64,000 nt of DNA from Acidobacteria bacterium 28-1 (lineage in GTDB: Bacteria > Acidobacteriota > Blastocatellia > Pyrinomonadales > Pyrinomonadaceae). The DNA lies in NCBI GenBank assembly GCA_002050365.1, contig MWYZ01000084.1, positions 1 through 64,000 of the forward strand, written 5' to 3'. Shown here piece after piece: positions 1 to 8,170 of this stretch. The stretch's first letter is position 1. The number at the start of each line of letters is the position of its first letter. A program made the position numbers and the translations under genes. The notes under the pieces were generated by a model. It had not been told where the DNA came from and made no database searches. It saw nothing but the letters and a program-made list of their open reading frames with translations.

Positions 1-84
1 GAAGATTTCAGATGTGGTGATGGAAATCGCGTGTGGGTTACACAATTTGCGAGTAACCTTCCGCCAGCCACTTCAAACAATTGA
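1..84 (+). CDS. 3' end of an unidentified gene entering from the left edge
   Basis: Frame 1 is open from the first base to a TGA at 82-84, giving 27 residues ending in LPPATSNN. The reading frame has no start inside the window, so if real this is the C-terminus of a gene lying to the left. The peptide is too short to assign to a family. It could equally be a chance open frame, hence the low confidence. Confidence 0.3.
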   Translation, partial: EDFRCGDGNRVWVTQFASNLPPATSNN

Positions 85-148
85 TTTAACGAACTTTGAA
101 GAAATATATTATTTCCAATAATGTCTAATAGTTTTGTTAAAGTTAAAT

Positions 149-225
149 TGGTACACCCGACAAGATTCGAACTTGTGACCCTCTGATTCGAAGTCAGATA
201 CTCTATCCAGCTGAGCTACGGGTGC
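149..225 (-). tRNA. tRNA-Arg (anticodon TCG)
   Basis: Read on the minus strand this folds as a complete tRNA: acceptor strands GCACCCG and CGGGTGT, D arm starting GCTC, anticodon stem TCTGA/TCAGA enclosing the loop CTTCGAA (anticodon TCG), and a T arm with loop TTCGAAT. The 3' CCA is encoded (TGG at 149-151 on the plus strand). It decodes CGN arginine codons. It is transcribed away from the large gene at 632. Confidence 0.96.
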
Positions 226-330
226 AATCAGAGTTTGATTTTAGATTGCCGAGTGGGGATTTGCAAGTAATCAATTAGATTAAGATTTTCTATCATATCG
301 CAAATCTAAAATTTGAATGAAAAAATACTC

Positions 331-631
331 TTGACAAGGCTACCAAGAAGGTATAGACTTTGATACTATACTCCCAATAGAGCGATGTAAGGAACAAAAT
401 ATGCTTATTCATCTTCCTACATCATCGAAAAGGAATCGCCGGTTTTCTCCTTTGATTAAGCTACTTAATTCAAACGGAAGTTAGCTGGCAGGAACTGCGG
501 ATAACGTTTGTGATTTCTGTGCGGAAACCGATTGAGGTTGCCCCACTGCTGTTCGCTCAAGCAGAGCAGGCGAGAAATTACCAGTCATCAATCAATCTAA
601 AATTCTAAAATTAAGGAAGGAATTACCTCTA
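331..631 (+). promoter_or_regulatory. promoter candidate and long 5' leader of the DUF3494 protein gene
   Basis: A perfect -35 hexamer TTGACA lies at 331-336. Possible -10 boxes follow at 352-357 (TATAGA, 15-bp spacing) and 354-359 (TAGACT, 17-bp spacing). If this promoter is used, the transcript has a leader of about 260 nt before the start codon at 632, ending in a ribosome site AAGGAAGG at 613-620. The leader contains small hairpins (for example around 549-570), but I do not recognise a riboswitch class. Apart from the tRNA nothing else is seen in 85-631. Confidence 0.35.
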
Positions 632-3271
632 ATGAAAATGAAAGAAAAAAATACTTTTTTGTTCCGCGGGAACAAGAGAACTTTATATTTTATGATGCTC
701 ATCGCGCTGCTCGCGGTGGGTGCCATCGGTTATTTACTGGTGCCGACCAGCGACACGGTTTCAGCTCAATCAAGTGAATCGAGCGAACGCAATGTTCAGA
801 ATTTAGAAAGTTTTCCATCGGTTGGCAGCAACGAACTGGCGACATCTGACATGATCAGAAACGCGCTGAGCAACCGAACGAATAATTTATCCGACCTGTT
901 TTCTTCAGTCAGCCAACTGCCGTGTACGGAAGTGGGCGGCGAAGAGTTGGGCGGACGTTCGTTCAAAGCGGGTGTCTATTGTGTGCCATCGGCACGTCTG
1001 GCGGGCGAGATGGTTCTCGACGGCGGCGGCGATGCGAGCGCGATCTTCATCTTCAATGTGAAGGGTTCGCTCGAAGCGATGAGGGAATCGAACATCTCCT
1101 TGGTCAACGAAGCCAAATCATACAACGTGTTTTTCGTAGCAGACAATGCGACGATTGGCGAAGGCAGCAACTTCGGAGCCAGCATATTGGCGAAGAATGC
1201 AATCCGAGTCAACAACACGGCGCGCGTGGCAGGCAAAATCTTGTCGGTTAGCGGCGAAGTAGATGCACCGGAAGCAGCCAGCCCGGACGGCGGCGGCATC
1301 GGTAACTTGGAAATTTGTAAACGAATCGTAGGCAATGCCGCATTCTTGGGAGACAGGGTATTCAATTTCACGATCACGAATGCGACCGGGTTTTCGACTA
1401 CCGTCCAGGTGCGAGCTGGATTCTGCACATCGGATATTCTTGTGCCGGCTGGTCCAGCGACCATCACGGAAAGTACTACAACAAACAACTTAACGGGCAC
1501 CGGAGGCTCCCAATCTGGAGGCTTCGCGTTGGTAGCAGTCAATACGTTGTCACCAACTCCGAATACAGCCGGAAACTTGTTAAACTCATCCATCCTTAGC
1601 ACAAGACAGGCGTTTATTACGATCGGCGGCACGAACAGCACCTCGTTGAATCAATTGACGGTGGAATTCGTCAACCGACCGGCGTTTGTAGGTTTCGTCG
1701 AAATTTGTAAACAACCGGCGTTTATAACCGGCTCGACGACCATACTAGACCCGGATGTGCAAGGAACGTTTAGTTTCACCATCGCCGGAGTCTTTGCGCC
1801 AGGAAGCAACACAGTTCTTCAAATATTCACAGTGGCAGTCGGCCAATGTACTGGCGCAATTGCTGTAACATTTCCATTTGACGGGCCTACACCTCCTGCA
1901 GGTACAGTAAGAACAGGTACGGTCGTAGTAACTGAATTAGGAGGAGTAGATGGCTCCGTCTTAGTAGCAACTAATACGACAATTGCGGGAAGAGCAGTTG
2001 GTGTAACAACCTTCTTCGCAAACGGTGGCGGCTCCCGAGAAGTGACAGTCGTCGAAGGTGGTGTTGCCACTGAAACTATCATTAACTTTTTTAACCGTGC
2101 CAGACGCGGACAACTTAAAGTTTGTAAAGTCGCCGGTTTCGGCGTGGCGCCGTTCACACTCTTTAACTTTGTAGTTAGAGGTACAGGTCCGACCAATCTG
2201 GCTGGAGAAATTGGTTTAGTGAACATACCAGTCACTGTAGCGGCAGGTAACTGTACAATTGTTACTGGTTTCGGTGGCGGTCTCTTAAATGGCCAATTCC
2301 AAACCTTTGTCGCCGGTTCGGTCATTCAAATTGACGAAGTAGGACCGACGACGCTTGGAGGCGGAACGGTATTTGCAACGGGTATTACCACGACCACTAG
2401 TTTTGTGAGCGCAAGTACAAGTATAGGGCAAGTAAGAGGTGCTATAAGAACTGAAATAGGTGGAACTTCTGCATTTGCTAATGTTATTGCAAGTTCGGGG
2501 ACAACCGAGGTCACGTTCACCAACGTAGTGTTCCAACCGACGATTCTCAAGGTTTGTAAAATCGCCGGACCCGGCGTTGCGCTCGGTACATCGTTCACCT
2601 TCAATGTGACGGTTGCGGGGACAAATGCAAATATCCCGGTGACGGTCACGGCGGGTCCTGCCTTTCAAGGCGGCAACTGTGTTCTCGTCCCTGGTACGAC
2701 ATTGACAGGCGGATCGTTCAACATAGGCTCGACGATAAGCATTACCGAAGCAGTGGCGGGAACAACGACTATCTCCGGCATTACATCGGGGACTAGCACA
2801 ATGGTACCAATAACTCGAGGAGTGACGTTGACCGGAGCGGGTGGACTGGTTGCGGGCACTACTGAGGTAACCTTTACCAACACGGGAACAGGTACTACTC
2901 CGACGCCGACACCGACGCCGACAGCGACGCCGCAGCCGACGCCGCAGCCGGCTACTTGTACGCCAACCACGACGGTAACCGAGGGAGACCTCTTCCCCGG
3001 TGGTATCCCGTCCTTTTTAGTGACGAGTGGACCAGGCACGGTGACGGTTGATCATGTCAACGCCGGAACCGGCACGCGCTCAATCACGGTGGTCGGTACG
3101 CCGATCAATGCGGTAGTGAACATTCCGGCATTCACGCCCGGCACGTTCGATCCCGTAAACGTTACCTTTACAACACCTAATTCGACGCAATCGGTAGATT
3201 TCACGTTACGGGCGGCAAGCCTATTTCACTCTATCTTTATTCGCGTGCGGTGTCCTGTAACTGCGCAGTAA
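632..3271 (+). CDS. secreted DUF3494 (ice-binding-like) protein with four Cys repeats
   Basis: 879-residue exported protein. Residues 1-46 are a signal region (basic start, hydrophobic stretch about 18-37, cleavage near VSAQS). Residues about 60-215 match the DUF3494/ice-binding-protein pattern: a hydrophobic GVYCVPS-like strand, then LDGGGDASAIFIFNVKGSL, a VFFVADNATIG stretch, and a SILAKNAI/AGKILSVSGEV end. Four repeat modules follow, each opening with (L/V)(E/K)(I/V)CK at residues 226, 356, 495 and 639, so spaced about 130-145 residues. A Pro-Thr linker (about 765-785) leads to a C-terminal beta-rich domain of about 100 residues with two Cys. DUF3494 is known for ice binding but also occurs in adhesion proteins of non-polar bacteria, so adhesion or matrix binding is as likely as ice binding. 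No sortase or other anchoring signal is seen. Confidence 0.85.
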   Translation: MKMKEKNTFLFRGNKRTLYFMMLIALLAVGAIGYLLVPTSDTVSAQSSESSERNVQNLESFPSVGSNELATSDMIRNALSNRTNNLSDLFSSVSQLPCTEVGGEELGGRSFKAGVYCVPSARLAGEMVLDGGGDASAIFIFNVKGSLEAMRESNISLVNEAKSYNVFFVADNATIGEGSNFGASILAKNAIRVNNTARVAGKILSVSGEVDAPEAASPDGGGIGNLEICKRIVGNAAFLGDRVFNFTITNATGFSTTVQVRAGFCTSDILVPAGPATITESTTTNNLTGTGGSQSGGFALVAVNTLSPTPNTAGNLLNSSILSTRQAFITIGGTNSTSLNQLTVEFVNRPAFVGFVEICKQPAFITGSTTILDPDVQGTFSFTIAGVFAPGSNTVLQIFTVAVGQCTGAIAVTFPFDGPTPPAGTVRTGTVVVTELGGVDGSVLVATNTTIAGRAVGVTTFFANGGGSREVTVVEGGVATETIINFFNRARRGQLKVCKVAGFGVAPFTLFNFVVRGTGPTNLAGEIGLVNIPVTVAAGNCTIVTGFGGGLLNGQFQTFVAGSVIQIDEVGPTTLGGGTVFATGITTTTSFVSASTSIGQVRGAIRTEIGGTSAFANVIASSGTTEVTFTNVVFQPTILKVCKIAGPGVALGTSFTFNVTVAGTNANIPVTVTAGPAFQGGNCVLVPGTTLTGGSFNIGSTISITEAVAGTTTISGITSGTSTMVPITRGVTLTGAGGLVAGTTEVTFTNTGTGTTPTPTPTPTATPQPTPQPATCTPTTTVTEGDLFPGGIPSFLVTSGPGTVTVDHVNAGTGTRSITVVGTPINAVVNIPAFTPGTFDPVNVTFTTPNSTQSVDFTLRAASLFHSIFIRVRCPVTAQ

Positions 3272-3366
3272 TAGGACTGCAAAATGATGATTCCGCTCCG
3301 GAAGATTTAGACGGAGCGGGAAGAACTGAAGATATTGCGACAGCAAATATTTTCACTAACTAAAAT

Positions 3367-3401
3367 AAAAGGTGGGTGGCTAAAAACCACCCACCTTTTT
3401 T
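3367..3401 (+). terminator. intrinsic terminator after the DUF3494 gene
   Basis: A perfect 9-bp stem GGTGGGTGG (3371-3379) / CCACCCACC (3387-3395) with a 7-nt A-rich loop is followed by T6 and preceded by A4, so it could act in both directions. It lies about 100 bp after the stop codon at 3271. Confidence 0.88.
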
Positions 3402-3403
3402 GC

Positions 3404-3625
3404 TGGTCGGTTTTCCGTCCATCCGACCACGTGTTGTATTTGCTTGGTTCCGCTTCCGGCTTTTGAGCCGCGCAATTCGGTTTAAGTTCAAGCAAAATTA
3501 TTCCGGCTGATTATCACGGTGACGGCAAAGCGGACCAAGCGGTGTTCCGACCATTGGACGGTATTGTATTATGTGAACCGTTCGCAAACGGACTTAGATG
3601 GATAAAAGTTCGTACAGAACGGTGA
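3404..3625 (+). pseudogene. decayed FG-GAP/VCBS repeat protein fragment
   Basis: One plus-strand frame from TGG at 3404 to TGA at 3623 reads as two eroded FG-GAP-like repeats. The first contains WSVFRPSDHVLYLLGS and is broken by an in-frame TGA at 3464-3466. The second contains AAQFGLSSSKIIPADYHG and then DGKADQAVFRPLDG. Intact relatives carry repeating 'FRPS-G-WY' and 'ADYDGDGKxDxAVFRP' units in large secreted proteins. There is no start codon and the terminator at 3367-3401 directly abuts the fragment, so this is debris rather than an expressed gene. Confidence 0.7.
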
Positions 3626-3676
3626 CCGACCGACAACGAATGCGTTTGTTCAATAGTGTTCTCTGTTTAAGTCAGT

Positions 3677-3724
3677 AAAACAGGCGAGCCGTCGGAGAGT
3701 AATTTCCGACGGCTCGCCTGTTTT
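3677..3724. terminator. 20-bp perfect hairpin, bidirectional terminator
   Basis: The arms 3677-3696 and 3705-3724 are perfectly complementary over 20 bp around an 8-nt loop. A4 on one end and T4 on the other let it terminate in both directions. It lies between the FG-GAP debris and the convergent cytochrome c gene (3806-4225, minus strand). Confidence 0.85.
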
Positions 3725-3805
3725 AGCAGTTCAAAGAAATAAACCGCTTTATCAACACAAAATATTTGCAGAAAAAATATTTGCAATTTTAATTCGTAAC
3801 TTTCT

Positions 3806-4225
3806 TCATTTTCCCTGAAATTCGCGGCGAATATATTTAACTAAGTCCTTCATCTGTGCATCGCTTAATTTATCTTTGAAAGCGGGCATTTCACCTTCTT
3901 CGCCATTGGCGATGTAATTGTAAAGTTTGTCGTCCGAAGCCGCCATTGCACCTTTTGATTTATAACTCGGAACTTTTATTTTCTTGCCTTCGAAATCTTT
4001 TTCGCCGCCTTCGCCGTTCGCCCGATGACAGCCGACGCACGATTCTGAGAAAATCTTCCGCGCCTGGGCAAATTCATCAGGCGCGACGGTCGGTTGAGCG
4101 GTCGTATTAGCGACGACGATTGTATTTGTGGCGACATTCGTATTGTTCGTTTTTGTTTCGGTGCAAGCGACTATGAACAGCGCGAGCGAAAATAAAACAA
4201 GCGTAAATTTAATAAATTTCATCAA
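3806..4225 (-). CDS. lipoprotein class I cytochrome c
   Basis: 139-residue exported mono-heme cytochrome. The N-terminus is a lipoprotein signal (hydrophobic stretch then LFIVACTET, with lipobox Cys near residue 21), followed by a Thr/Asn-rich tether. The heme-binding motif CVGCH sits in FSESCVGCHRANGEGG, and a likely distal Met ligand lies in GEMPAFKDKL. It should be a membrane-tethered periplasmic electron carrier. The closest general relatives are cbb3 CcoP-like or alternative-complex cytochrome domains, but no oxidase subunit is adjacent. The Ccs maturation genes that would attach heme lie at 21.4-25.3 kb. Confidence 0.88.
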   Translation of the reverse strand: MMKFIKFTLVLFSLALFIVACTETKTNNTNVATNTIVVANTTAQPTVAPDEFAQARKIFSESCVGCHRANGEGGEKDFEGKKIKVPSYKSKGAMAASDDKLYNYIANGEEGEMPAFKDKLSDAQMKDLVKYIRREFQGK

Positions 4226-4294
4226 TTTTCTCCATAAAAAGTTGCTTCAAAATCGCTTGAAGTTTAACTTATAAAATAAAGAATTTGCAAAACT

Positions 4295-4876
4295 ATGAAT
4301 GAACAGCTAAGAGAAAAATTGCTTTTGATGAAAGCCGAAGACGCGCGTGTCCGCGAAGAATTAGCTAAAACAGGCGAACTCTTTAATGGTTATCACGCGG
4401 AAATGGAACGAGTACATTTGGAAAATGCGCGGGAACTCGAAGAAATGATTGACGAACACGGTTGGCTCGGAAAATCTCTAGTCGGCGAAGACGGCGCGGA
4501 AGCCGCTTGGCTCATTGCTCAGCACGCGATTTCACTGCCCGCATTTTCTCACAAGTGTTTAAGATTTATCGAAAAAGCTGTCGCAGAAAACGAAGCCGAG
4601 CCGCATCAATTCGCCTACCTTCACGACCGAATCTGTTTTTTTGAAAATCGCCCGCAGAAATTCGGAACACAAAGCGATTGGAACGAAGACGGGAAAATGG
4701 AAGTTTGGCAGTTGGAGGATGAAGCAAAGGTCAATAAATTTCGCGCCGAAGCAGGTTTGAAACCTCTTGAAAGTTTGACGTGGGATAACGCCGAAACGCG
4801 CGAGAACAAACCGAAGGATTGGCGAAGGAGACAAATTGATTTTGAAACTTGGGCGAAAAAGGTTGGTTGGAGATAG
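4295..4876 (+). CDS. DUF6624 family protein
   Basis: 193-residue soluble protein with no signal or membrane segment. The pattern GWLGKSLVGEDGAEAAWLIAQHA, then a downstream YLHDRI and WQLED segment, matches the DUF6624 family, whose function is unknown. The N-terminal third is charged and helical. It is divergent from the cytochrome c gene with 69 bp between them, which must hold both promoters. The C-terminus is rich in Trp, Lys and Arg. Confidence 0.72.
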   Translation: MNEQLREKLLLMKAEDARVREELAKTGELFNGYHAEMERVHLENARELEEMIDEHGWLGKSLVGEDGAEAAWLIAQHAISLPAFSHKCLRFIEKAVAENEAEPHQFAYLHDRICFFENRPQKFGTQSDWNEDGKMEVWQLEDEAKVNKFRAEAGLKPLESLTWDNAETRENKPKDWRRRQIDFETWAKKVGWR

Positions 4877-4972
4877 ATGAAAGATTTGTGTCGGCGATTG
4901 AGATTGCAAAAATAATAGTTGAAATTTATTAGTTATGATAAATTCGTAAAAAAGAAGAACGAGGTGAAATTT

Positions 4973-5581
4973 ATGCTCGAACCGACGACCCAAACCGCAG
5001 CGCAACAATATGTTTTCCGTCCTCTGGCAGAAGAGAAAAGCGAACTTTTTACCAACAAAGATGTCGAGCGATTTGGGACGGACGAATTTTGTCGCTACGA
5101 ACTAATCGGAGGAGAAATAATTGTGTCAACCGCGCCGCGTTACATCCATCAACTTTTATCAATGAGAATTGCCATTCAGTTTTCAAAATATCTGGAAAAA
5201 AATCCGCTTGGCGAAATTCTCGCAACGCCCGGATTGATTTTGAGCGAATACGACGGCGTGATTCCTGATTTGATTTTTATCACGCACGAAAGGCGCGATG
5301 AAATTCTCAATGAAAAGGACGGGAAATTTCACGGTGCGCCGGAACTCGTCATCGAAATTCTCAGGCCCGGCAGAGTCAACGCCCGCCGCGATTTGCAAAT
5401 TAAACGCGAGCTTTATGAAATGTATAATGTTCTTGAATATTGGGCGGTCAAACCGCAGCAAAAAGAGATTGAAGTTTTTGAGATTGGAAAAGAAGCGAAG
5501 GTTTGTGCCGAAAATGAATTGCTAAAAACTTCGCTTTTGCCGAAATTTAAATTGAAAATCAAACAACTATTCGCCAACTAA
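4973..5581 (+). CDS. Uma2-like PD-(D/E)XK nuclease family protein (DUF820)
   Basis: 202 residues from the ATG at 4973, chosen over the upstream ATG at 4919 because GAGGTG at 4961-4966 lies six bases before it. The fold signature of the Uma2/DUF820 family is visible: YELIGGEIIVS, then GVIPDLIFI (catalytic Asp), then APELVIEILRPG (Glu of the E-x-x motif), then a YWAVKP strand. The Lys usually found after the Glu strand is less clear. These proteins resemble restriction endonucleases but are abundant, often mobile and of uncertain role. It ends 4 bp before the acylase gene. Confidence 0.82.
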   Translation: MLEPTTQTAAQQYVFRPLAEEKSELFTNKDVERFGTDEFCRYELIGGEIIVSTAPRYIHQLLSMRIAIQFSKYLEKNPLGEILATPGLILSEYDGVIPDLIFITHERRDEILNEKDGKFHGAPELVIEILRPGRVNARRDLQIKRELYEMYNVLEYWAVKPQQKEIEVFEIGKEAKVCAENELLKTSLLPKFKLKIKQLFAN

Positions 5582-5585
5582 TTTT

Positions 5586-7973
5586 ATGACGATGAGAAAA
5601 ATTATTCTGTTTTGTTTCATTCTAATTTTTGTTTTCGCAACCGCTTGCTGGGCGCAAACCGCACCGGCATTGCAGGAAAAAACGCTTGCCGTCTCGGGTT
5701 TGAAAGACAAAGTTACTGTGCGGCGCGACGAGCGCGGAATTCCCTATATCGAAGCGAAAAACGAAGCAGATTTATATTTCGCGCAAGGTTTTGTAACGGC
5801 TTCCGACCGATTATGGCAGATGGATTTATATCGGCGCGTTGCTCGCGGCGAAACGGCGGAGATTTTCGGGCGGACGGCTTTGGATGAAGACCGGCGTTGG
5901 CGCAAATTCGGTTTCGCCCGCGTCGCCGAAGAAACGGTCAACAACACATCTGCCGAAAACCGCGCCTTGTTGGATAATTACGCTCGCGGCGTAAATGAGT
6001 ATATCGCTTCGCTCGACGAGAAAACTTTGCCCGTCGAATTTCAGATTTTAAAATATCGTCCGCGTGAATGGACGGCGGCGGATTCAATCGTCATCGGCAA
6101 AATTTTTGACGACGCACTCAGCAATACCTGGCGAATGGATTTGATGAAAGCGAGTCTGATGGATTTGCCGACGGAGAAACGCAATCGAATTTTCGACCCA
6201 AGTTCGTCGCTCGACGTTCTTTTGATTGGGAAAGATTCGATAAATTCAGAATTCAGAATTCAAAATTCAAAATTAGACATCGCGCAACTTGGAACTTGGA
6301 ACTCGGAGCTTGAAACGGCTTTGGCAAAGGCGGAAGAAGTCAGGAAACAATCGCTTGAGCGCATTGGTTTTTACGCCGAAGATTTAGCCGCCAGCAATAA
6401 TTGGGTAGTCAGCGGAAAGCGCACTGTTAACGGCAAACCGCTGCTCGCCAACGACCCACACCTTCGCCCGACGCAACCGCCGATTTGGTATCTGGTCAAT
6501 CTCGCGTCGCCGAACGTAAAAGTGGCAGGCGTTTCGACGGCGGGCATCCCCGGCGTGATAATCGGACATAACGAAAATATCGCTTGGGGTTTGACCAACG
6601 TCGGACCGGACGTTCAGGATTTATACCTCGAAACCTTCGACGCAAGCGGCAAATATAAAACGCCGACCGGTTGGCAAACGCCGGTCATCAGAAAAGAAGA
6701 AATCAAGGTGCGAAAAAATCCGTTATCGCCCGAAACCGAGACGGAAGTTTTGGAAGTTACGACGACGCGCCACGGCATAGTTGTTTTGGAAGAAGCGGGC
6801 AAGCGTTATGCTTTAAAATGGACGGCGTTCGACCCGAAAAACAATTTGTTATATGCCTTTTCGCGCCTTGCAACGGCGAAAAATTGGAACGACTTTAAAG
6901 GCGCGTTAAAAACTTATGCGGGCGCGATGCAGAATTTCGTCTATGCCGATGTTCAGGGAAATATCGGTTGGATTGCGGCGGGCAAAGTTCCGATTAGAAA
7001 AACAGGCGATGGCAGTTTGCCTTATGACGGCGCGGGCGACGATGGCGAATGGACGGGTTTTATTCCGTTCGATGAACTTCCGCAGCTTTACAATCCGCCC
7101 GAAAATTTTATTGTCACGGCAAATCAGCGCACCGTCGGCAAATCGTATAAATATCACGATTTAATAGCGCGGGCGCACACGGTTTCGAGAGCCAAACGGC
7201 TGCAGGATTTGCTGGGCGCAAACCAAAAAGTTTCGGTTAACGATATGCGCGATTTTCAATTCGATACGTTCAGCGTCATCAATTCGCGTTTCGCGCGTGA
7301 AGTCGTAAATTTAAAAGCCGCGTCGGAGGAAAATTTGAAATTGCTGGCTGGTTGGGACGGACGAATGAACGCGGATTCAAAAGCCGCGCTCATCGCCGAT
7401 TCGATGCGGACGGCTTTTCGCAACAAAATTATGACGGCAAATCTCGGTGCGGAACGAGCAAAGACCGCGTTTTTTCCATACGACGCGGGGTTTTTTGACC
7501 GTTTAATAATGGAAAAGCCAAAGGAATGGCTGCCGAAGGAATTCGCCTCTTACGCGGATTTGCTGAAAGCGAGTGAATTGGAAGCGAAAGAAACGATTGC
7601 CAAACAAATCGGCGCGGACGAAGCAAAATGGACTTGGGGCGGGCGCACTAAATCAAATTTTCCGCATCCGCTCGCGGTTGCTCCGCTCATCGGCGGACAA
7701 TTTGTAATTGAAGCGTTGCCGCAAAACGGTTCGGGTGGCGCGGGCGCATCGCCGAATGTCGGCGCAAGTGTTTCGATGCGTTTAATCGCCGCTCCCGGAA
7801 ACTGGGATTTGACTAGACACGGCATTACAACTGGACAAAGCGGCGACCCGAAATCTCCGCATTGGAAAGACCAGTTGGAGAATTGGTCTTCAGGCAACAC
7901 GCCGGTTTTTCCATTTTCAAAAGCGGCGGTTGAGCGAGCGGCGAAGGAAACTATGGTATTGATGCCTAAATAA
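5586..7973 (+). CDS. penicillin acylase family Ntn hydrolase
   Basis: 795-residue exported precursor with signal peptide ending near CWAQTA. Family features are in order: alpha-subunit segments RDERGIPYIEA and FAQGFVTASDRLWQMD, a spacer, and the SNNWVVSG motif whose Ser270 would become the nucleophilic N-terminus of the beta subunit after self-cleavage. Beta-subunit motifs ANDPHL, WGLTNVGPDVQDLY and GQSGDPKSPHW follow. Such enzymes cleave amide bonds of penicillins, acyl-homoserine lactones or peptides; the substrate cannot be told here. Residues about 220-244, just before Ser270, are encoded by two 7-bp repeat arrays and look like an insertion in the spacer. ATG 5592 is an alternative start. 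Confidence 0.88.
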   Translation: MTMRKIILFCFILIFVFATACWAQTAPALQEKTLAVSGLKDKVTVRRDERGIPYIEAKNEADLYFAQGFVTASDRLWQMDLYRRVARGETAEIFGRTALDEDRRWRKFGFARVAEETVNNTSAENRALLDNYARGVNEYIASLDEKTLPVEFQILKYRPREWTAADSIVIGKIFDDALSNTWRMDLMKASLMDLPTEKRNRIFDPSSSLDVLLIGKDSINSEFRIQNSKLDIAQLGTWNSELETALAKAEEVRKQSLERIGFYAEDLAASNNWVVSGKRTVNGKPLLANDPHLRPTQPPIWYLVNLASPNVKVAGVSTAGIPGVIIGHNENIAWGLTNVGPDVQDLYLETFDASGKYKTPTGWQTPVIRKEEIKVRKNPLSPETETEVLEVTTTRHGIVVLEEAGKRYALKWTAFDPKNNLLYAFSRLATAKNWNDFKGALKTYAGAMQNFVYADVQGNIGWIAAGKVPIRKTGDGSLPYDGAGDDGEWTGFIPFDELPQLYNPPENFIVTANQRTVGKSYKYHDLIARAHTVSRAKRLQDLLGANQKVSVNDMRDFQFDTFSVINSRFAREVVNLKAASEENLKLLAGWDGRMNADSKAALIADSMRTAFRNKIMTANLGAERAKTAFFPYDAGFFDRLIMEKPKEWLPKEFASYADLLKASELEAKETIAKQIGADEAKWTWGGRTKSNFPHPLAVAPLIGGQFVIEALPQNGSGGAGASPNVGASVSMRLIAAPGNWDLTRHGITTGQSGDPKSPHWKDQLENWSSGNTPVFPFSKAAVERAAKETMVLMPK
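6243..6316 (+). repeat. two heptanucleotide arrays inside the acylase gene
   Basis: The first array (6243-6274) is four copies of AATTCAG/AATTCAA plus AATT. The second (6286-6313) is AACTTGG twice, AACTCGG and AGCTTGA. Both are strictly 7-bp periodic and both stay in the acylase reading frame. Confidence 0.9.
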
Positions 7974-7994
7974 TTAATCCGAGTTGCTGATTAC

Positions 7995-8093
7995 AAGTTT
8001 TATCGCCGAGGCGCAGATTTCGCGCCGAGAAACGCTAAGAAAAGAAACCTCAGCGAATCTACGTGTTTTTTCTGCGCCTCGACAATAAAACTT
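7995..8093. repeat. intergenic inverted repeat between acylase and Kdp locus
   Basis: The arms 7995-8017 and 8071-8093 match over 23 bp with two substitutions compatible with G-U pairing. The core GAGGCGCAGA and its complement, and the sequence between the arms, resemble the 'gcagagacgcagag' type intergenic palindromes found in many bacteria. It may also end transcription of the acylase gene. The 197-bp gap otherwise holds nothing recognisable. Confidence 0.7.
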
Positions 8094-8170
8094 TTCATAT
8101 CTTAATAACCCGCGATTTGGATTAAGTAATTTACAAAGTGGATTTTGCCGATAAATTGGAAAACAAATAA

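Noticed and set aside
226-631. A c-di-GMP or other riboswitch in the leader of the DUF3494 gene
   Set aside because: I looked for the conserved blocks of GEMM-type and other classes and found none; only small hairpins are visible.
976-1641. Long minus-strand open frame inside the DUF3494 gene
   Set aside because: It is antisense to a gene with a clear signal peptide and domain, shows no family pattern and has no ribosome site; open antisense frames are common opposite such biased coding sequence.
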